The position numbers and the translations under genes are program-made. The notes under the pieces are model-generated. The model saw only the letters and a list, made by a program, of their open reading frames with translations, ran no database searches and was not told the origin of the DNA. 64,000 nt of DNA, taken from the NCBI RefSeq assembly GCF_016307205.1, contig NZ_JAEIJD010000003.1, forward strand, positions 124,001-188,000. Reading direction: 5' to 3'. Shown here piece after piece: positions 39,446-48,250 of this stretch. This DNA comes from Pontibaca salina. Its GTDB lineage: Bacteria > Pseudomonadota > Alphaproteobacteria > Rhodobacterales > Rhodobacteraceae. Positions within the stretch are counted from its first letter, which is position 1. Each line of letters begins with the position of its first letter.

Positions 39446-40533
39446 CTCAGACCCGCCCGGGCGCGCATGCGCATTCGTTCGGCAAACCTGATTGCGGCGG
39501 CAACCGCGCGATAATGGTCTTCGGTGATTTCCTGACCCAAGGCTACTGTTGCATGAATCGCTCGAGCCGTGGGCGGATCGCTATGTATCGGTACACCTGC
39601 AGCCATGGCGGTTTCTCGAATGGTTGATGCGATCTCGTCCCGTCCTTTGGCGACACAAACCGGGGCGGTGCCGCGCATCCGGCTCCATTTCAGCGCAACT
39701 GCGTAATGCGTCGGATTGACGATCACCACATCCGCACCGGGAACATGGGCCATCATCTGTTTCATCGCGATCTCCTGCCCACGCTGGCGACGCTGCTGCT
39801 TCATATGCGGATCGCCTTCGGCTTCTTTTGCCTCGTCCATGATCTCTTTGCGAGACATGCGATTCTTGCGCAGATGTTCATGATATTGCCAGGCCATATC
39901 CAAGCCTGCGATGGCGGTTGAGATCACCACGACCAGAAACATGAACTCGATACAAAGGCGGGCCATCAGGGCAATGCCGGCCAGGGAACCAGATGACGCA
40001 GCGCCGACCATGTCATGCAGGCGCGCCTGCAAGAATAAGCCTAGACATACTGAATAGAGGACGAGTTTCGCAAAGCTTTTCGAGAATTGGAAAAAACCCG
40101 ACCGGCCGAATTTGTTTTTCGCGTTCGACAAGATCGAAATGCGCGCCAGCTTTGGCGTAATTTTGCTAGGTGCGAAAACAAAAGCCCGCTGAGCCAGGAT
40201 CGACACCATAACCGCCGCCGCCGGGATAACGAACCACGGCGCAAGCGGCGCCGCAACCGCCTGCATCAACCCGCCCGCCGGAGCCCGCGCCCCGCCATCA
40301 AAAAACAGCGTCGCAAGCTGGTCGGGCTGATCAAGCATGACCATCATGGCCGATCCGAAACGCTCGATCGATCCGGCGCCGAAAACCATCACCGTGAGGA
40401 GCAATCCGGCATAGCCGGCGGCCACAGAAACATCGGTGGATTTCGCGATCTCGCCTTTTTTTCGGGCTTTTTGTAGCTTTTGCGGAGTCGCCTCGTGGCT
40501 CTTTTCACTGTCTTCGTCGGAAGCGCTGCTCAT
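39442..40533 (-). CDS. flhB: Flagellar export switch protein FlhB
   Basis: 363 residues: four N-terminal transmembrane helices and a cytoplasmic C-terminal domain with the self-cleavage site NPTH (about residue 270) used in the switch from rod/hook to filament export. The start MSSASDEDSEKSHEATPQKLQ is typical. The ATG overlaps the fliR stop (ATGA). Upstream on the coding strand the bases read CCTCC instead of a purine-rich site, so translation probably depends on coupling to fliR. Confidence 0.97.
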   Translation of the reverse strand: MSSASDEDSEKSHEATPQKLQKARKKGEIAKSTDVSVAAGYAGLLLTVMVFGAGSIERFGSAMMVMLDQPDQLATLFFDGGARAPAGGLMQAVAAPLAPWFVIPAAAVMVSILAQRAFVFAPSKITPKLARISILSNAKNKFGRSGFFQFSKSFAKLVLYSVCLGLFLQARLHDMVGAASSGSLAGIALMARLCIEFMFLVVVISTAIAGLDMAWQYHEHLRKNRMSRKEIMDEAKEAEGDPHMKQQRRQRGQEIAMKQMMAHVPGADVVIVNPTHYAVALKWSRMRGTAPVCVAKGRDEIASTIRETAMAAGVPIHSDPPTARAIHATVALGQEITEDHYRAVAAAIRFAERMRMRARAGLR

Positions 40534-41303
40534 TTCGGAGGAACCAGTGGCGCCTGCATGAACCCGATCAGCGCCTCGACCCAGATCGACAACATCAAGG
40601 GCGCGCTGAGACATAGCAGAAACAGCCCGCCCATTGTGATGACCGGCGCACCAATAAAGGCCACCATCAGTTGCGGCATTGCGCGATTGATGACGCCCAG
40701 CGTGAGATTATAGATTACCGATGCAATGACGAACGGTGTCGCAAGCATGAAAGCCAGCGAAAACGCGTGCGCGATGCGGGCGACACCCCAAGCCGAGAGA
40801 TCACCCGCGGATGGCGCATAGCCCACCGGAAAAATCTGGTAGGAAACGATCAGCAGCCGGGCGGCATGGACATGCAACCCGAAGATGACCGCCAGCGCCA
40901 GACCGCCAATCGTCAAGGCGTAGCCCATTGCCGGGATCGGCTCGGCACCGGCGCCGCCCAGAATTTGCGACAGTGACGTCGATTGCGCCGCGATCGATCC
41001 GGCGGTTTGCAGCGCCAGAACGAAAAGCCGAACGCCGATTCCAAGCGCAAGTCCGACAAGCGTTTCGGTGAGCGCGAACCGCGCGAATGTCAGCGGATGT
41101 TCGAGATGTACATCCAGACTCACGGCTGGCGCGACAATCATGGTGAAAGCGACAGCGACCCCCAGCTTGACGCGGATCGGAACCGAACGCTCGCCAAACG
41201 CAGGCAGTAGTGAAACCAGCGCCGAAACTCGAAGGAAGACAATAATCGCGTGCCAAAGCTCGCGCGACAGAAGCGCCTGCAAATCGGGCGGCAAAGTGAT
41301 CAT
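40530..41303 (-). CDS. fliR: Flagellar export gate protein FliR
   Basis: 257-residue polytopic protein with about six hydrophobic segments (FLRVSALVSLLPAFGER at the N-terminus). It is part of the FliPQR gate next to FlhB. It overlaps flhA by 4 bases upstream and flhB by 4 downstream, forming a tightly coupled export unit flhA-fliR-flhB. Confidence 0.95.
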   Translation of the reverse strand: MITLPPDLQALLSRELWHAIIVFLRVSALVSLLPAFGERSVPIRVKLGVAVAFTMIVAPAVSLDVHLEHPLTFARFALTETLVGLALGIGVRLFVLALQTAGSIAAQSTSLSQILGGAGAEPIPAMGYALTIGGLALAVIFGLHVHAARLLIVSYQIFPVGYAPSAGDLSAWGVARIAHAFSLAFMLATPFVIASVIYNLTLGVINRAMPQLMVAFIGAPVITMGGLFLLCLSAPLMLSIWVEALIGFMQAPLVPPK

Positions 41304-43384
41304 GCCGCCACCGTGCCCAGCAATGCTGGGCGCGCCTCAATCCCGACTTCCTCGAAGGAAAGAACCGGGTTGGGAATGCCGCGCGCGCGCATGATCGTGC
41401 GCAGGAAACGGCGGCGGGTTGTCGAGGTGACGAGCGCGGGAAACACCCCTGTTTCCGCGATCTCATTCACTCGCTCGGATAAGCGGTCGGAAAGTTGATT
41501 GAACAGGTCGGGGGGCAACGCCACATCCATTCCCCCCGACGCAGCGTCGACTTGATAGGTGGCAAAGGTCTCCTCCCATTCCGGGGCAAGCTGGATCAGT
41601 GGGATGGTTCCATCGGGGCGCTTCAACTCGGTGATGATCTGGAACCCCAAGCGCTGGCGCACATGTTCACAGATCGCTTCTGGCTGGCTTGGTCCCAGCC
41701 GCGCCTCGGCGATGGATTCGAGGATCAGCGGCAGGTTTCGTATCGAGACGCGCTCGTCGAGCAGCAAGCGCAGAACTGCGTGCAATGTATCGATCGGAAC
41801 CTTGTCGGGGATCAGATCATCCAGCAATTTGCGATTTTCTTCGGCGCGTTCCGGGTCGGAGAGGCGGGTCATCTCGGTCAGCAGGCGGCGCAGCGACTTA
41901 AGTGTCAGGAGGCGGGCGAAGTTCTGCTTGATGATCTCTAGAAGATGGGTGGCAAGAATTTCAGGCGGCGTCACGATGGTCGCGCCCGACAATGCGGCGG
42001 TGTCCTGTTCGCCGGGTAACATCCAGCGCGCGGGCGCACCATAAACGGGTTCCTTAACATCAGTCCCGGTCGGGAGGTTATCCGAACCATCCGGAAGCAG
42101 TGCGAGCACCATATCAGGGTGCAACTCACCACGGACCTGCTCGACCCCCTGAATGCGGATCACATAGGTGCCGACCGCAAGGCTGGGCTGATCGGTCAAG
42201 CGTATGTCGGGAAGGACCAGACCGTAAACCGTCGCCACATGGGTGCGCATATTGGCGATCCGAACGTCCAGCCCGGTGCCGGGATCCAGCACCATGTTCA
42301 CCAGATCGGGTGCAAATTCCACGTGCACGTCGTCCAGATCGAGAATATCACCCATCATCTTGCCCGGCTCGACCGATGCGGCCGCGTTGGAATCCTGTTC
42401 TTGCCCCTGCCGATCCCTACCTGTCTTCATGGCATAAGCGGCATAGCCCAAAACGGCCCCGCCCATAATGAAAGGCACAAAGGGCAAACCCGGAACCAGC
42501 GCGAAAAGCGCCATCAGCACAGCGACCGTCGCAATCGCAGCGGGATATTTGCCAAGCTGATCAAACAGCGCAAGATCGGTCGCCCCCTTGGTTCCACCGC
42601 GGGCCAACAGTAATGCGGACGCGATCGAGATGATCACTGCCGGGATCTGCGTAACCAACCCGTCGCCCACTGTCAGGATGGCATAGGTCTCGAAGGCTGC
42701 GCCAACCGGCATGCTGTGCACGACAATGCCCATCACCAGACCCATCACCAGATTCAGCAGGGTGATCAGCAGACCGGCAACCGCGTCGCCTTTGACGAAT
42801 TTCGACGCTCCGTCGAGCGATCCGAAAAAGGTGGTTTCCTGTTGTTCGGTTTCACGGCGCTCCTTGGCTTGCGCATGGTCGATGGCCCCGGCGGACATGT
42901 CGCTGTCAATTGCCAGCTGCTTACCGGGCATCCCGTCCAGCGCGAAACGCGCACCGACCTCGGCCATACGTGCGGCACCTTTGGTAATGACCATGAAGTT
43001 CACGATCAAAAGCACGCCAAACACCACCAGCCCCAGAAAAACGCTGCCGCCCATGATGAACTGGGAAAACCCCAGAATAACGTCGCCCGCTGCCCCCGGC
43101 CCAGTATGCCCTTGGCCGATAATCAATTTCGTCGACGACACGTTAAGCGACAGGCGCAGCATCAGCGAAGCGAGCAGGATCGTCGGAAAGGCTGAAAAAT
43201 CCAACGGACGTTCGATAAAAAGCGTAACGGTAAAAATCAGGATCGCGAGGCCGAAGGAGACCACCAGGCCCGCATCGAGAACCCAGGCAGGCATCGGCAG
43301 GATCATCATGACGATGACCGCCATCAAGGCCAACGCCAGCAGAACCGTGGGATTAAAGAGGTTTTGGATCGAGATTAAGCGCAT
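41300..43384 (-). CDS. flhA: Flagellar export platform protein FlhA
   Basis: 694 residues with eight transmembrane segments in the first half (starting around VLLALALMAVIVMMILPMP) and a large cytoplasmic domain that docks export substrates. The FHIPEP signature region RLSLNVSSTKLIIGQGHTG is present. The C-terminal domain is complete. It follows the SltF-like gene by 12 bases on the minus strand. Confidence 0.98.
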   Translation of the reverse strand: MRLISIQNLFNPTVLLALALMAVIVMMILPMPAWVLDAGLVVSFGLAILIFTVTLFIERPLDFSAFPTILLASLMLRLSLNVSSTKLIIGQGHTGPGAAGDVILGFSQFIMGGSVFLGLVVFGVLLIVNFMVITKGAARMAEVGARFALDGMPGKQLAIDSDMSAGAIDHAQAKERRETEQQETTFFGSLDGASKFVKGDAVAGLLITLLNLVMGLVMGIVVHSMPVGAAFETYAILTVGDGLVTQIPAVIISIASALLLARGGTKGATDLALFDQLGKYPAAIATVAVLMALFALVPGLPFVPFIMGGAVLGYAAYAMKTGRDRQGQEQDSNAAASVEPGKMMGDILDLDDVHVEFAPDLVNMVLDPGTGLDVRIANMRTHVATVYGLVLPDIRLTDQPSLAVGTYVIRIQGVEQVRGELHPDMVLALLPDGSDNLPTGTDVKEPVYGAPARWMLPGEQDTAALSGATIVTPPEILATHLLEIIKQNFARLLTLKSLRRLLTEMTRLSDPERAEENRKLLDDLIPDKVPIDTLHAVLRLLLDERVSIRNLPLILESIAEARLGPSQPEAICEHVRQRLGFQIITELKRPDGTIPLIQLAPEWEETFATYQVDAASGGMDVALPPDLFNQLSDRLSERVNEIAETGVFPALVTSTTRRRFLRTIMRARGIPNPVLSFEEVGIEARPALLGTVAA

Positions 43385-43396
43385 CCGGTTCGCTCG

Positions 43397-44146
43397 CTAA
43401 TTCAGTGCCACAAAGGCGGGGCGGACCGGTGCCTCGGTGAGAGGGTTCGGGCCGATAGGAACCAGCGATCCCATCGCGCCACTGCCGCGTCCGATGAACG
43501 GCGGGTTCACAATATCCGAAACCAGCATGTTTGACGGCGGATCGTGCTGATCGTGCCGCAGCGCGAGCGCATCGCGAACCGTGCTGAAGCGTGCCGTATA
43601 GGAGCGAGCATAGCGCGGGGTGCGTGAATGGTAGGCCCCTGCCGCAGCCGGCCAGTCGTCGAACTCTTGATAGAGTTCTTTGAGGAACTTTGCCGCATAT
43701 CTGGCATTCAGGAGCGGATCAAACATCGCGTCGATCGACCGGAATGCATCGCCATGCCAGAGATAGTTGATCTGGAAGCAGCCCACGTCAAAACTACGTG
43801 CGCCGGCCTTGAAGTGCTTGAACACATAGGCACGGGCGGCATCCGCATTTTCGAACCATCGCCCCTCGCCCTCCATGTTGACAGCCCATGGCCATGGTTG
43901 CAGCACGCCCTGCTGTAATCTTCCGGTTTCCACGCGGGAGATCGCCTGTAGTACGTTGAGAGGAATGCCGTGCTCACGCGCTGCCGTGCTTGCGGCGCGA
44001 TCGCAAAGCGCCGCTGTCATAGTTGCGCGGGGAGCGCCGACAACCGGATTCGCAGGCGCCAGCAACAGGAGCACTGCGGCCACACCGCCGATTTTCGCCC
44101 GGACTCTCCCCAGAATATTTTGTTGAGCACTAGGCGTATTGGGCAT
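43397..44146 (-). CDS. sltF: Exported lytic transglycosylase, SltF-like
   Basis: 249 residues with a signal peptide after a short basic start (hydrophobic core GGVAAVLLLLAPANPVVGA). The SLT domain (about 45-190) holds the catalytic Glu in AISRVETGR; GCFQINYLWHG and AAAGAYHSRTPRYA are typical later motifs. In Rhodobacter sphaeroides, SltF is the flagellar transglycosylase that opens the wall for the rod and interacts with FlgJ. Its place immediately upstream of flhA and the single-domain FlgJ at 21248 support this role here. The C-terminal 50 residues are Pro-rich. Confidence 0.85.
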   Translation of the reverse strand: MPNTPSAQQNILGRVRAKIGGVAAVLLLLAPANPVVGAPRATMTAALCDRAASTAAREHGIPLNVLQAISRVETGRLQQGVLQPWPWAVNMEGEGRWFENADAARAYVFKHFKAGARSFDVGCFQINYLWHGDAFRSIDAMFDPLLNARYAAKFLKELYQEFDDWPAAAGAYHSRTPRYARSYTARFSTVRDALALRHDQHDPPSNMLVSDIVNPPFIGRGSGAMGSLVPIGPNPLTEAPVRPAFVALN

Positions 44147-44659
44147 TCTGCCTGTCCAAATGGTGATTCTCTCGTACTCACGATGGACAACCGCCGTTTA
44201 AAATTGATTATCACCGTCGGATAATCGCAACTTCTGTCGAACAATGCGTGGCAGATGGCTTCAGCCACACATTTCCGGGGGCAAGTTCCATGGGCTTTAC
44301 AAGATAGTTTTTATTAAATTTGCTATGCATGGCAAGCCATTAGCTCGAAAGCGCTTACGGCGCCTCTCCAAAATCAACCCAAAGAATTTCTTGCCAAAGA
44401 CGTGTTGACCCAAGGGAATATAAGTTAAACAATGGGAATAATAGGGAGTTGCGCCAAATGGCATTCACACGAGAGAGTGCGTCTGGAAACGTGGCCGAGA
44501 CAGGTAATATCGCCTGGCTGGTGGCTGCACATTTGCCTCTTTTCTCATTCCTCCCCCCGTTAAAATTCACCACAACATGTGGCGAAATGCCGCCAGATCG
44601 GATACTGGCGGGTCGATAATCATTCACGACACAGTAAATCAGACCAGGAGCAACAGCAG
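44147..44659. other. 513-base leader region between sltF and fhs
   Basis: No gene. The first half is AT-rich and must hold the sltF/flhA promoter (minus) and an fhs promoter (plus). A TTGACC at 44405-44410 with AACAAT 17 bases downstream is a possible weak fhs promoter. The last 100 bases before fhs contain two adjacent hairpins (separate entry). I could not match it to a known riboswitch. Confidence 0.5.
44570..44611 (+). promoter_or_regulatory. Two tandem hairpins in the fhs leader
   Basis: Hairpin 1: CCACA / TGTGG with a 3-base loop (44570-44582). Hairpin 2: CCGCCAG / CTGGCGG with an 8-base loop (44590-44611). They end 48 bases before the fhs ATG. No T-run follows, so this is not a terminator by itself; a translational or attenuation role is possible. 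Confidence 0.4.
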
Positions 44660-46336
44660 ATGGCCTTCAAGACCGACATTCAAATTGCACGCGAAGCGAG
44701 CAAGCGCCCGATTCAAGAAATCGGCGAAAAGCTCGGCATCTCGAGCGATGACCTTCTGCCCTATGGCCACGATAAGGCGAAGGTGAGCCAGCGGTTCATC
44801 GACGAGATTCAGAAGAACGAAAACGGCAAGCTGATCCTTGTGACCGCGATCAACCCGACACCCGCAGGCGAAGGCAAGACCACCACCACGGTGGGGCTGG
44901 GCGACGGGCTGAACCGTATTGGCAAGAACGCAGCTGTTTGCATCCGCGAGGCATCGCTCGGGCCGAACTTCGGCATGAAAGGCGGCGCTGCCGGGGGTGG
45001 CTATGCACAAGTCGTGCCAATGGAAGAAATGAACCTGCATTTCACCGGCGACTTCCATGCGATCACCAGCGCGCACAACCTGCTGAGCGCGATGATCGAC
45101 AACCACATTTACTGGGGCAACGAACTGGCCATTGACATGCGCCGGGTGTCCTGGCGCCGGGTTCTGGACATGAACGACCGCGCCCTGCGCCAGATCACCA
45201 CCAGCCTTGGCGGTGTGTCCAACGGGTTCCCGCGCGAATCCGGGTTCGACATCACCGTGGCCTCCGAAGTCATGGCGATCCTGTGCTTGGCGACCGACCT
45301 CGAAGACCTGCAGAAACGTCTGGGCGACATGATCGTGGCTTATCGCCGCGACCGCACGCCGGTTTATGCTCGTGACATCAAGGCCGATGGCGCCATGACC
45401 GTGCTGCTTAAAGATGCGATGCAGCCCAACCTGGTGCAAACGCTGGAAAACAACCCGGCCTTTGTGCATGGCGGACCGTTCGCCAACATCGCCCATGGCT
45501 GTAACTCGGTCATTTCGACCACGACAGCGCTGAAACTGGCCGATTACGTGGTCACCGAAGCTGGCTTTGGTGCGGACCTTGGCGCTGAGAAGTTCTTGAA
45601 CATCAAGTGCCGCAAGGCCGGTCTGCATCCGTCGGTCGTCGTTGTCGTCGCCACGGTTCGCGCGATGAAGATGAACGGTGGCGTTGCCAAGGCCGATCTT
45701 GGTACCGAAAATGTCGAAGCGGTCAAAAAGGGCTGCGCCAACCTCGGGCGTCATATCGAGAACGTTAAATCCTTTGGCGTTCCCGTGGTTGTGGCGATCA
45801 ACCATTTCGTCACTGACACCGATGCCGAAGTGCAGGCGATCAAGGATTACGCCGCCGAGCAGGGCTCGGAAGCGATCCTGTCGCGCCATTGGGAGCTGGG
45901 CTCGGAAGGGTCGGCTGAACTGGCAACGCGTGTGGCCGAGATCGCGGATAACGATCACGCCAATTTCGCACCGCTCTATCCCGACGAGATGCCGCTGTTC
46001 GAAAAGATCGAAAGCATCGCCAAGCGCATCTACCGCGCAGATGGTGTTCTGGCCGATCAGAAGATCCGCAACCAGCTCAAGGACTGGGAAGCGCAAGGCT
46101 ATGGCAACCTGCCGATCTGCATGGCGAAAACCCAGTACAGCTTTACCACCGATCCCGAGCGCCGCGGCGCGCCAACCGGGTTCAGCGTTCCCGTTCGTGA
46201 GGTACGCCTGAGCGCCGGTGCCGGGTTCGTGGTGGTGATCTGCGGTGAGATCATGACCATGCCGGGTCTGCCGCGTGTTCCTTCGGCCGAGAACATCAAG
46301 CTCAACGCCGACGGTGACGTTGAGGGCCTGTTCTAA
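44660..46336 (+). CDS. fhs: Formate-tetrahydrofolate ligase (formyl-THF synthetase)
   Basis: 558-residue enzyme that makes 10-formyl-THF from formate, THF and ATP. The phosphate loop [12 protein letters not shown] is at about 66-77. [18 protein letters not shown] and [16 protein letters not shown] are conserved active-site segments. The ATG at 44660 follows AGGAG at a normal distance; an in-frame ATG at 44579 would run through the leader hairpins. With FolD it links formate to methylene-THF. A strong terminator lies between fhs and folD. Confidence 0.98.
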   Translation: MAFKTDIQIAREASKRPIQEIGEKLGISSDDLLPYGHDKAKVSQRFIDEIQKNENGKLILVTAINPTPAGEGKTTTTVGLGDGLNRIGKNAAVCIREASLGPNFGMKGGAAGGGYAQVVPMEEMNLHFTGDFHAITSAHNLLSAMIDNHIYWGNELAIDMRRVSWRRVLDMNDRALRQITTSLGGVSNGFPRESGFDITVASEVMAILCLATDLEDLQKRLGDMIVAYRRDRTPVYARDIKADGAMTVLLKDAMQPNLVQTLENNPAFVHGGPFANIAHGCNSVISTTTALKLADYVVTEAGFGADLGAEKFLNIKCRKAGLHPSVVVVVATVRAMKMNGGVAKADLGTENVEAVKKGCANLGRHIENVKSFGVPVVVAINHFVTDTDAEVQAIKDYAAEQGSEAILSRHWELGSEGSAELATRVAEIADNDHANFAPLYPDEMPLFEKIESIAKRIYRADGVLADQKIRNQLKDWEAQGYGNLPICMAKTQYSFTTDPERRGAPTGFSVPVREVRLSAGAGFVVVICGEIMTMPGLPRVPSAENIKLNADGDVEGLF

Positions 46337-46348
46337 GTTAGACCAATT

Positions 46349-46383
46349 AAAGGGCGCGGGGGAAAACCTCCGCGTCCTTTTTT
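46349..46383 (+). terminator. Rho-independent terminator between fhs and folD
   Basis: Fourteen-bp stem (46349-46362 with 46367-46380, including two G-U pairs), an AAAA loop and a run of six T (46378-46383). It implies that folD is expressed at least partly from its own promoter or by readthrough. Confidence 0.9.
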
Positions 46384-46434
46384 CGCCTCGGGGCGAACGA
46401 TATATTCAGCAATTCAAAGCAGGAGCGGCACGAA

Positions 46435-47325
46435 ATGGCGGCGACAGTAATTGACGGCAAAGCGTTTGCGGCAAAGGTGCGCGAACAGGTTGCGGAACAT
46501 GTGAAGCGGTTGAAAGATGACCACAATATCACGCCGGGTCTGGCGGTCGTGCTGGTGGGCGAAGACCCAGCCTCCGAGGTCTATGTCCGCTCCAAGGGTA
46601 AGATGACCGTTGAGGTCGGCATGAAATCGGTCGAGCACAAGCTGGCCGCCGACACATCCGAAGCCGAGTTGCTGGCCCTGATCGACCAGCTGAACAACGA
46701 TCCCGAAATTCACGGCATTCTCGTGCAGCTGCCCCTGCCCGACCATCTGGACGAGGATCTGGTGATCAATTCTCTGGATCCGGCCAAGGATGTGGACGGG
46801 TTTCATATCTCGAACGTGGGCCTGCTGGGCACCGGTCAGAAAAGCATGGTGCCTTGCACGCCGCTGGGCTGTCTGATGATGCTGCGTGATCATCACGGTT
46901 CAATCTCGGGGATGAATGCCGTCGTGGTTGGTCGCTCGAACATTGTCGGCAAACCAATGGCACAACTGCTGCTGGGCGACAGCTGCACCGTGACCATTGC
47001 GCATAGCCGTACCAAGGATCTGCCCGAAGTCGTGCGCGGCGCCGATATCGTCGTAGCGGCGGTGGGCCGCCCGGAGATGGTGCAAGGCGACTGGATCAAA
47101 CCCGGTGCAACGGTCATCGACGTCGGCATCAACCGGATCGAACGTGACGGCAAGAAAAAACTGGTCGGCGATGCCGATTACGAAAGCTGCGCCGAGGTGG
47201 CTGGTGCCATCACACCGGTGCCGGGCGGCGTCGGACCGATGACCATCGCCTGTCTGTTGGCCAATACGCTTACCGCTTGCTGCCGCGCCAATGGGCTGGA
47301 CGAGCCCGAAGGCTTGACTGCGTGA
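46435..47325 (+). CDS. folD: Methylene-THF dehydrogenase / methenyl-THF cyclohydrolase FolD
   Basis: 296-residue bifunctional enzyme converting 5,10-methylene-THF to 10-formyl-THF through methenyl-THF with NADP. All key residues are present: Tyr50 and Lys54 in [10 protein letters not shown], Gln98 in VQLPLP, Asp121 in KDVDGF, and Arg167 in [11 protein letters not shown], which contacts the NADP phosphate in homologues. It works with Fhs upstream. A second, altered FolD follows after 8 bases. Confidence 0.98.
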   Translation: MAATVIDGKAFAAKVREQVAEHVKRLKDDHNITPGLAVVLVGEDPASEVYVRSKGKMTVEVGMKSVEHKLAADTSEAELLALIDQLNNDPEIHGILVQLPLPDHLDEDLVINSLDPAKDVDGFHISNVGLLGTGQKSMVPCTPLGCLMMLRDHHGSISGMNAVVVGRSNIVGKPMAQLLLGDSCTVTIAHSRTKDLPEVVRGADIVVAAVGRPEMVQGDWIKPGATVIDVGINRIERDGKKKLVGDADYESCAEVAGAITPVPGGVGPMTIACLLANTLTACCRANGLDEPEGLTA

Positions 47326-47333
47326 GGGATGAA

Positions 47334-48218
47334 ATGACGCACGATCATCGTTTGCTCAAAGGCTCCGCCGTTCGCGATCGCATCCTGAGCGAGGCCAGGG
47401 CCTATGTCGACGCCGCCGGAGGCTCGGAGCAGATCGGACGGCTGGTGTCGATCAGCATTGGCGAAAACCCCGAGGTCGGCGTCTATGTCCGAAACCAGGC
47501 TCGCGGCGCACTTGCCGCGGGCCTTCGCTTTGACCAGCAGCTTTGGGGCGATGAGGTCAGCCAGGACGAATGTAAACAACTGATCCTGGAGATGAATGAT
47601 GATCCCAACGTGCTTGGGATTATTCTGCAACGGCCGGTGCCCGACCATATCAATGTCCGCTCGCTGCAATCTGCGATCCATCCGCTGAAGGATGTCGAAG
47701 GCATGAACCCGTCTTCGATCGGTAATATCGTCTATTCTGATGTCGCCCTCGCCCCTTGTACGGCGGCGGCGTCGGTCGAGATGATTAAGGAAACCGGTCT
47801 GGATCTTGAGGGTCTTGAGGTGGTGATGATCGGCCACTCCGAGATCGTCGGTAAGCCAGCCGCTTTTCTTCTCATGGCCGAAGGCGCGACGGTGACGGTC
47901 TGTCACCACATGACCCGGTCGCTGGCGATGCATTCGCGCCGTGCCGATGTGGTCGTTGTGGCCGTGGGCAAACCGAATCTGATCGGCCCCGACATGATCA
48001 AGCCCGGTGCGGCTGTGATCGACATCGGAATCAACCAGATCACCTCGGACAGCGGCAAGACCAAGATTGTCGGGGATGTCGATACCGATGCGGTTCTGGA
48101 GGTCGCCGGATGGGTGACACCGGTTCCCGGCGGCGTCGGTCCGGTCACGGTTGCGATCCTCATGCGCAATGCAACGGTCGCCCATCAACGCCAAAAAGCT
48201 GCTGGCTGGCTGGACTAA
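47334..48218 (+). CDS. Divergent FolD paralogue, possibly monofunctional dehydrogenase
   Basis: 294 residues, clearly a methylene-THF dehydrogenase/cyclohydrolase by length, fold pattern and motifs (DHINVRSLQSAIHPLKDV; PGGVGPVTVAIL). It differs at key positions: the catalytic Lys is Gln55 (YVRNQAR), the active-site Asp is Glu122 (KDVEGM), the NADP-contact Arg is His168 (IGHSEIVG) and PCTPLG is PCTAAA. In the human enzyme Lys-to-Gln at this site abolishes cyclohydrolase but keeps dehydrogenase activity, so a one-function enzyme, maybe with altered cofactor use, is inferred. The start is the ATG at 47334, 8 bases after folD. Confidence 0.88.
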   Translation: MTHDHRLLKGSAVRDRILSEARAYVDAAGGSEQIGRLVSISIGENPEVGVYVRNQARGALAAGLRFDQQLWGDEVSQDECKQLILEMNDDPNVLGIILQRPVPDHINVRSLQSAIHPLKDVEGMNPSSIGNIVYSDVALAPCTAAASVEMIKETGLDLEGLEVVMIGHSEIVGKPAAFLLMAEGATVTVCHHMTRSLAMHSRRADVVVVAVGKPNLIGPDMIKPGAAVIDIGINQITSDSGKTKIVGDVDTDAVLEVAGWVTPVPGGVGPVTVAILMRNATVAHQRQKAAGWLD

Positions 48219-48250
48219 AGTGCTTGCCGGATCGTCTTCGATCCGGCACT
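48219..48250. terminator. Perfect hairpin between convergent folD paralogue and ilvA
   Basis: GCCGGATCG (48226-48234) and its exact complement (48239-48247) around a TCTT loop, with an outer AGTGC/GCACT extension. It fills the whole 31-base gap between the two stop codons and could serve both directions. Confidence 0.6.

Noticed and set aside
44147-44659. ZTP, folate or glycine riboswitch upstream of fhs
   Set aside because: I looked for the conserved core sequences of these classes and did not find them; only generic hairpins are present.
44639-46096. Long open frame of about 485 codons on the minus strand
   Set aside because: Antisense to fhs; His/Val/Asp-rich reversed composition, no family signature.
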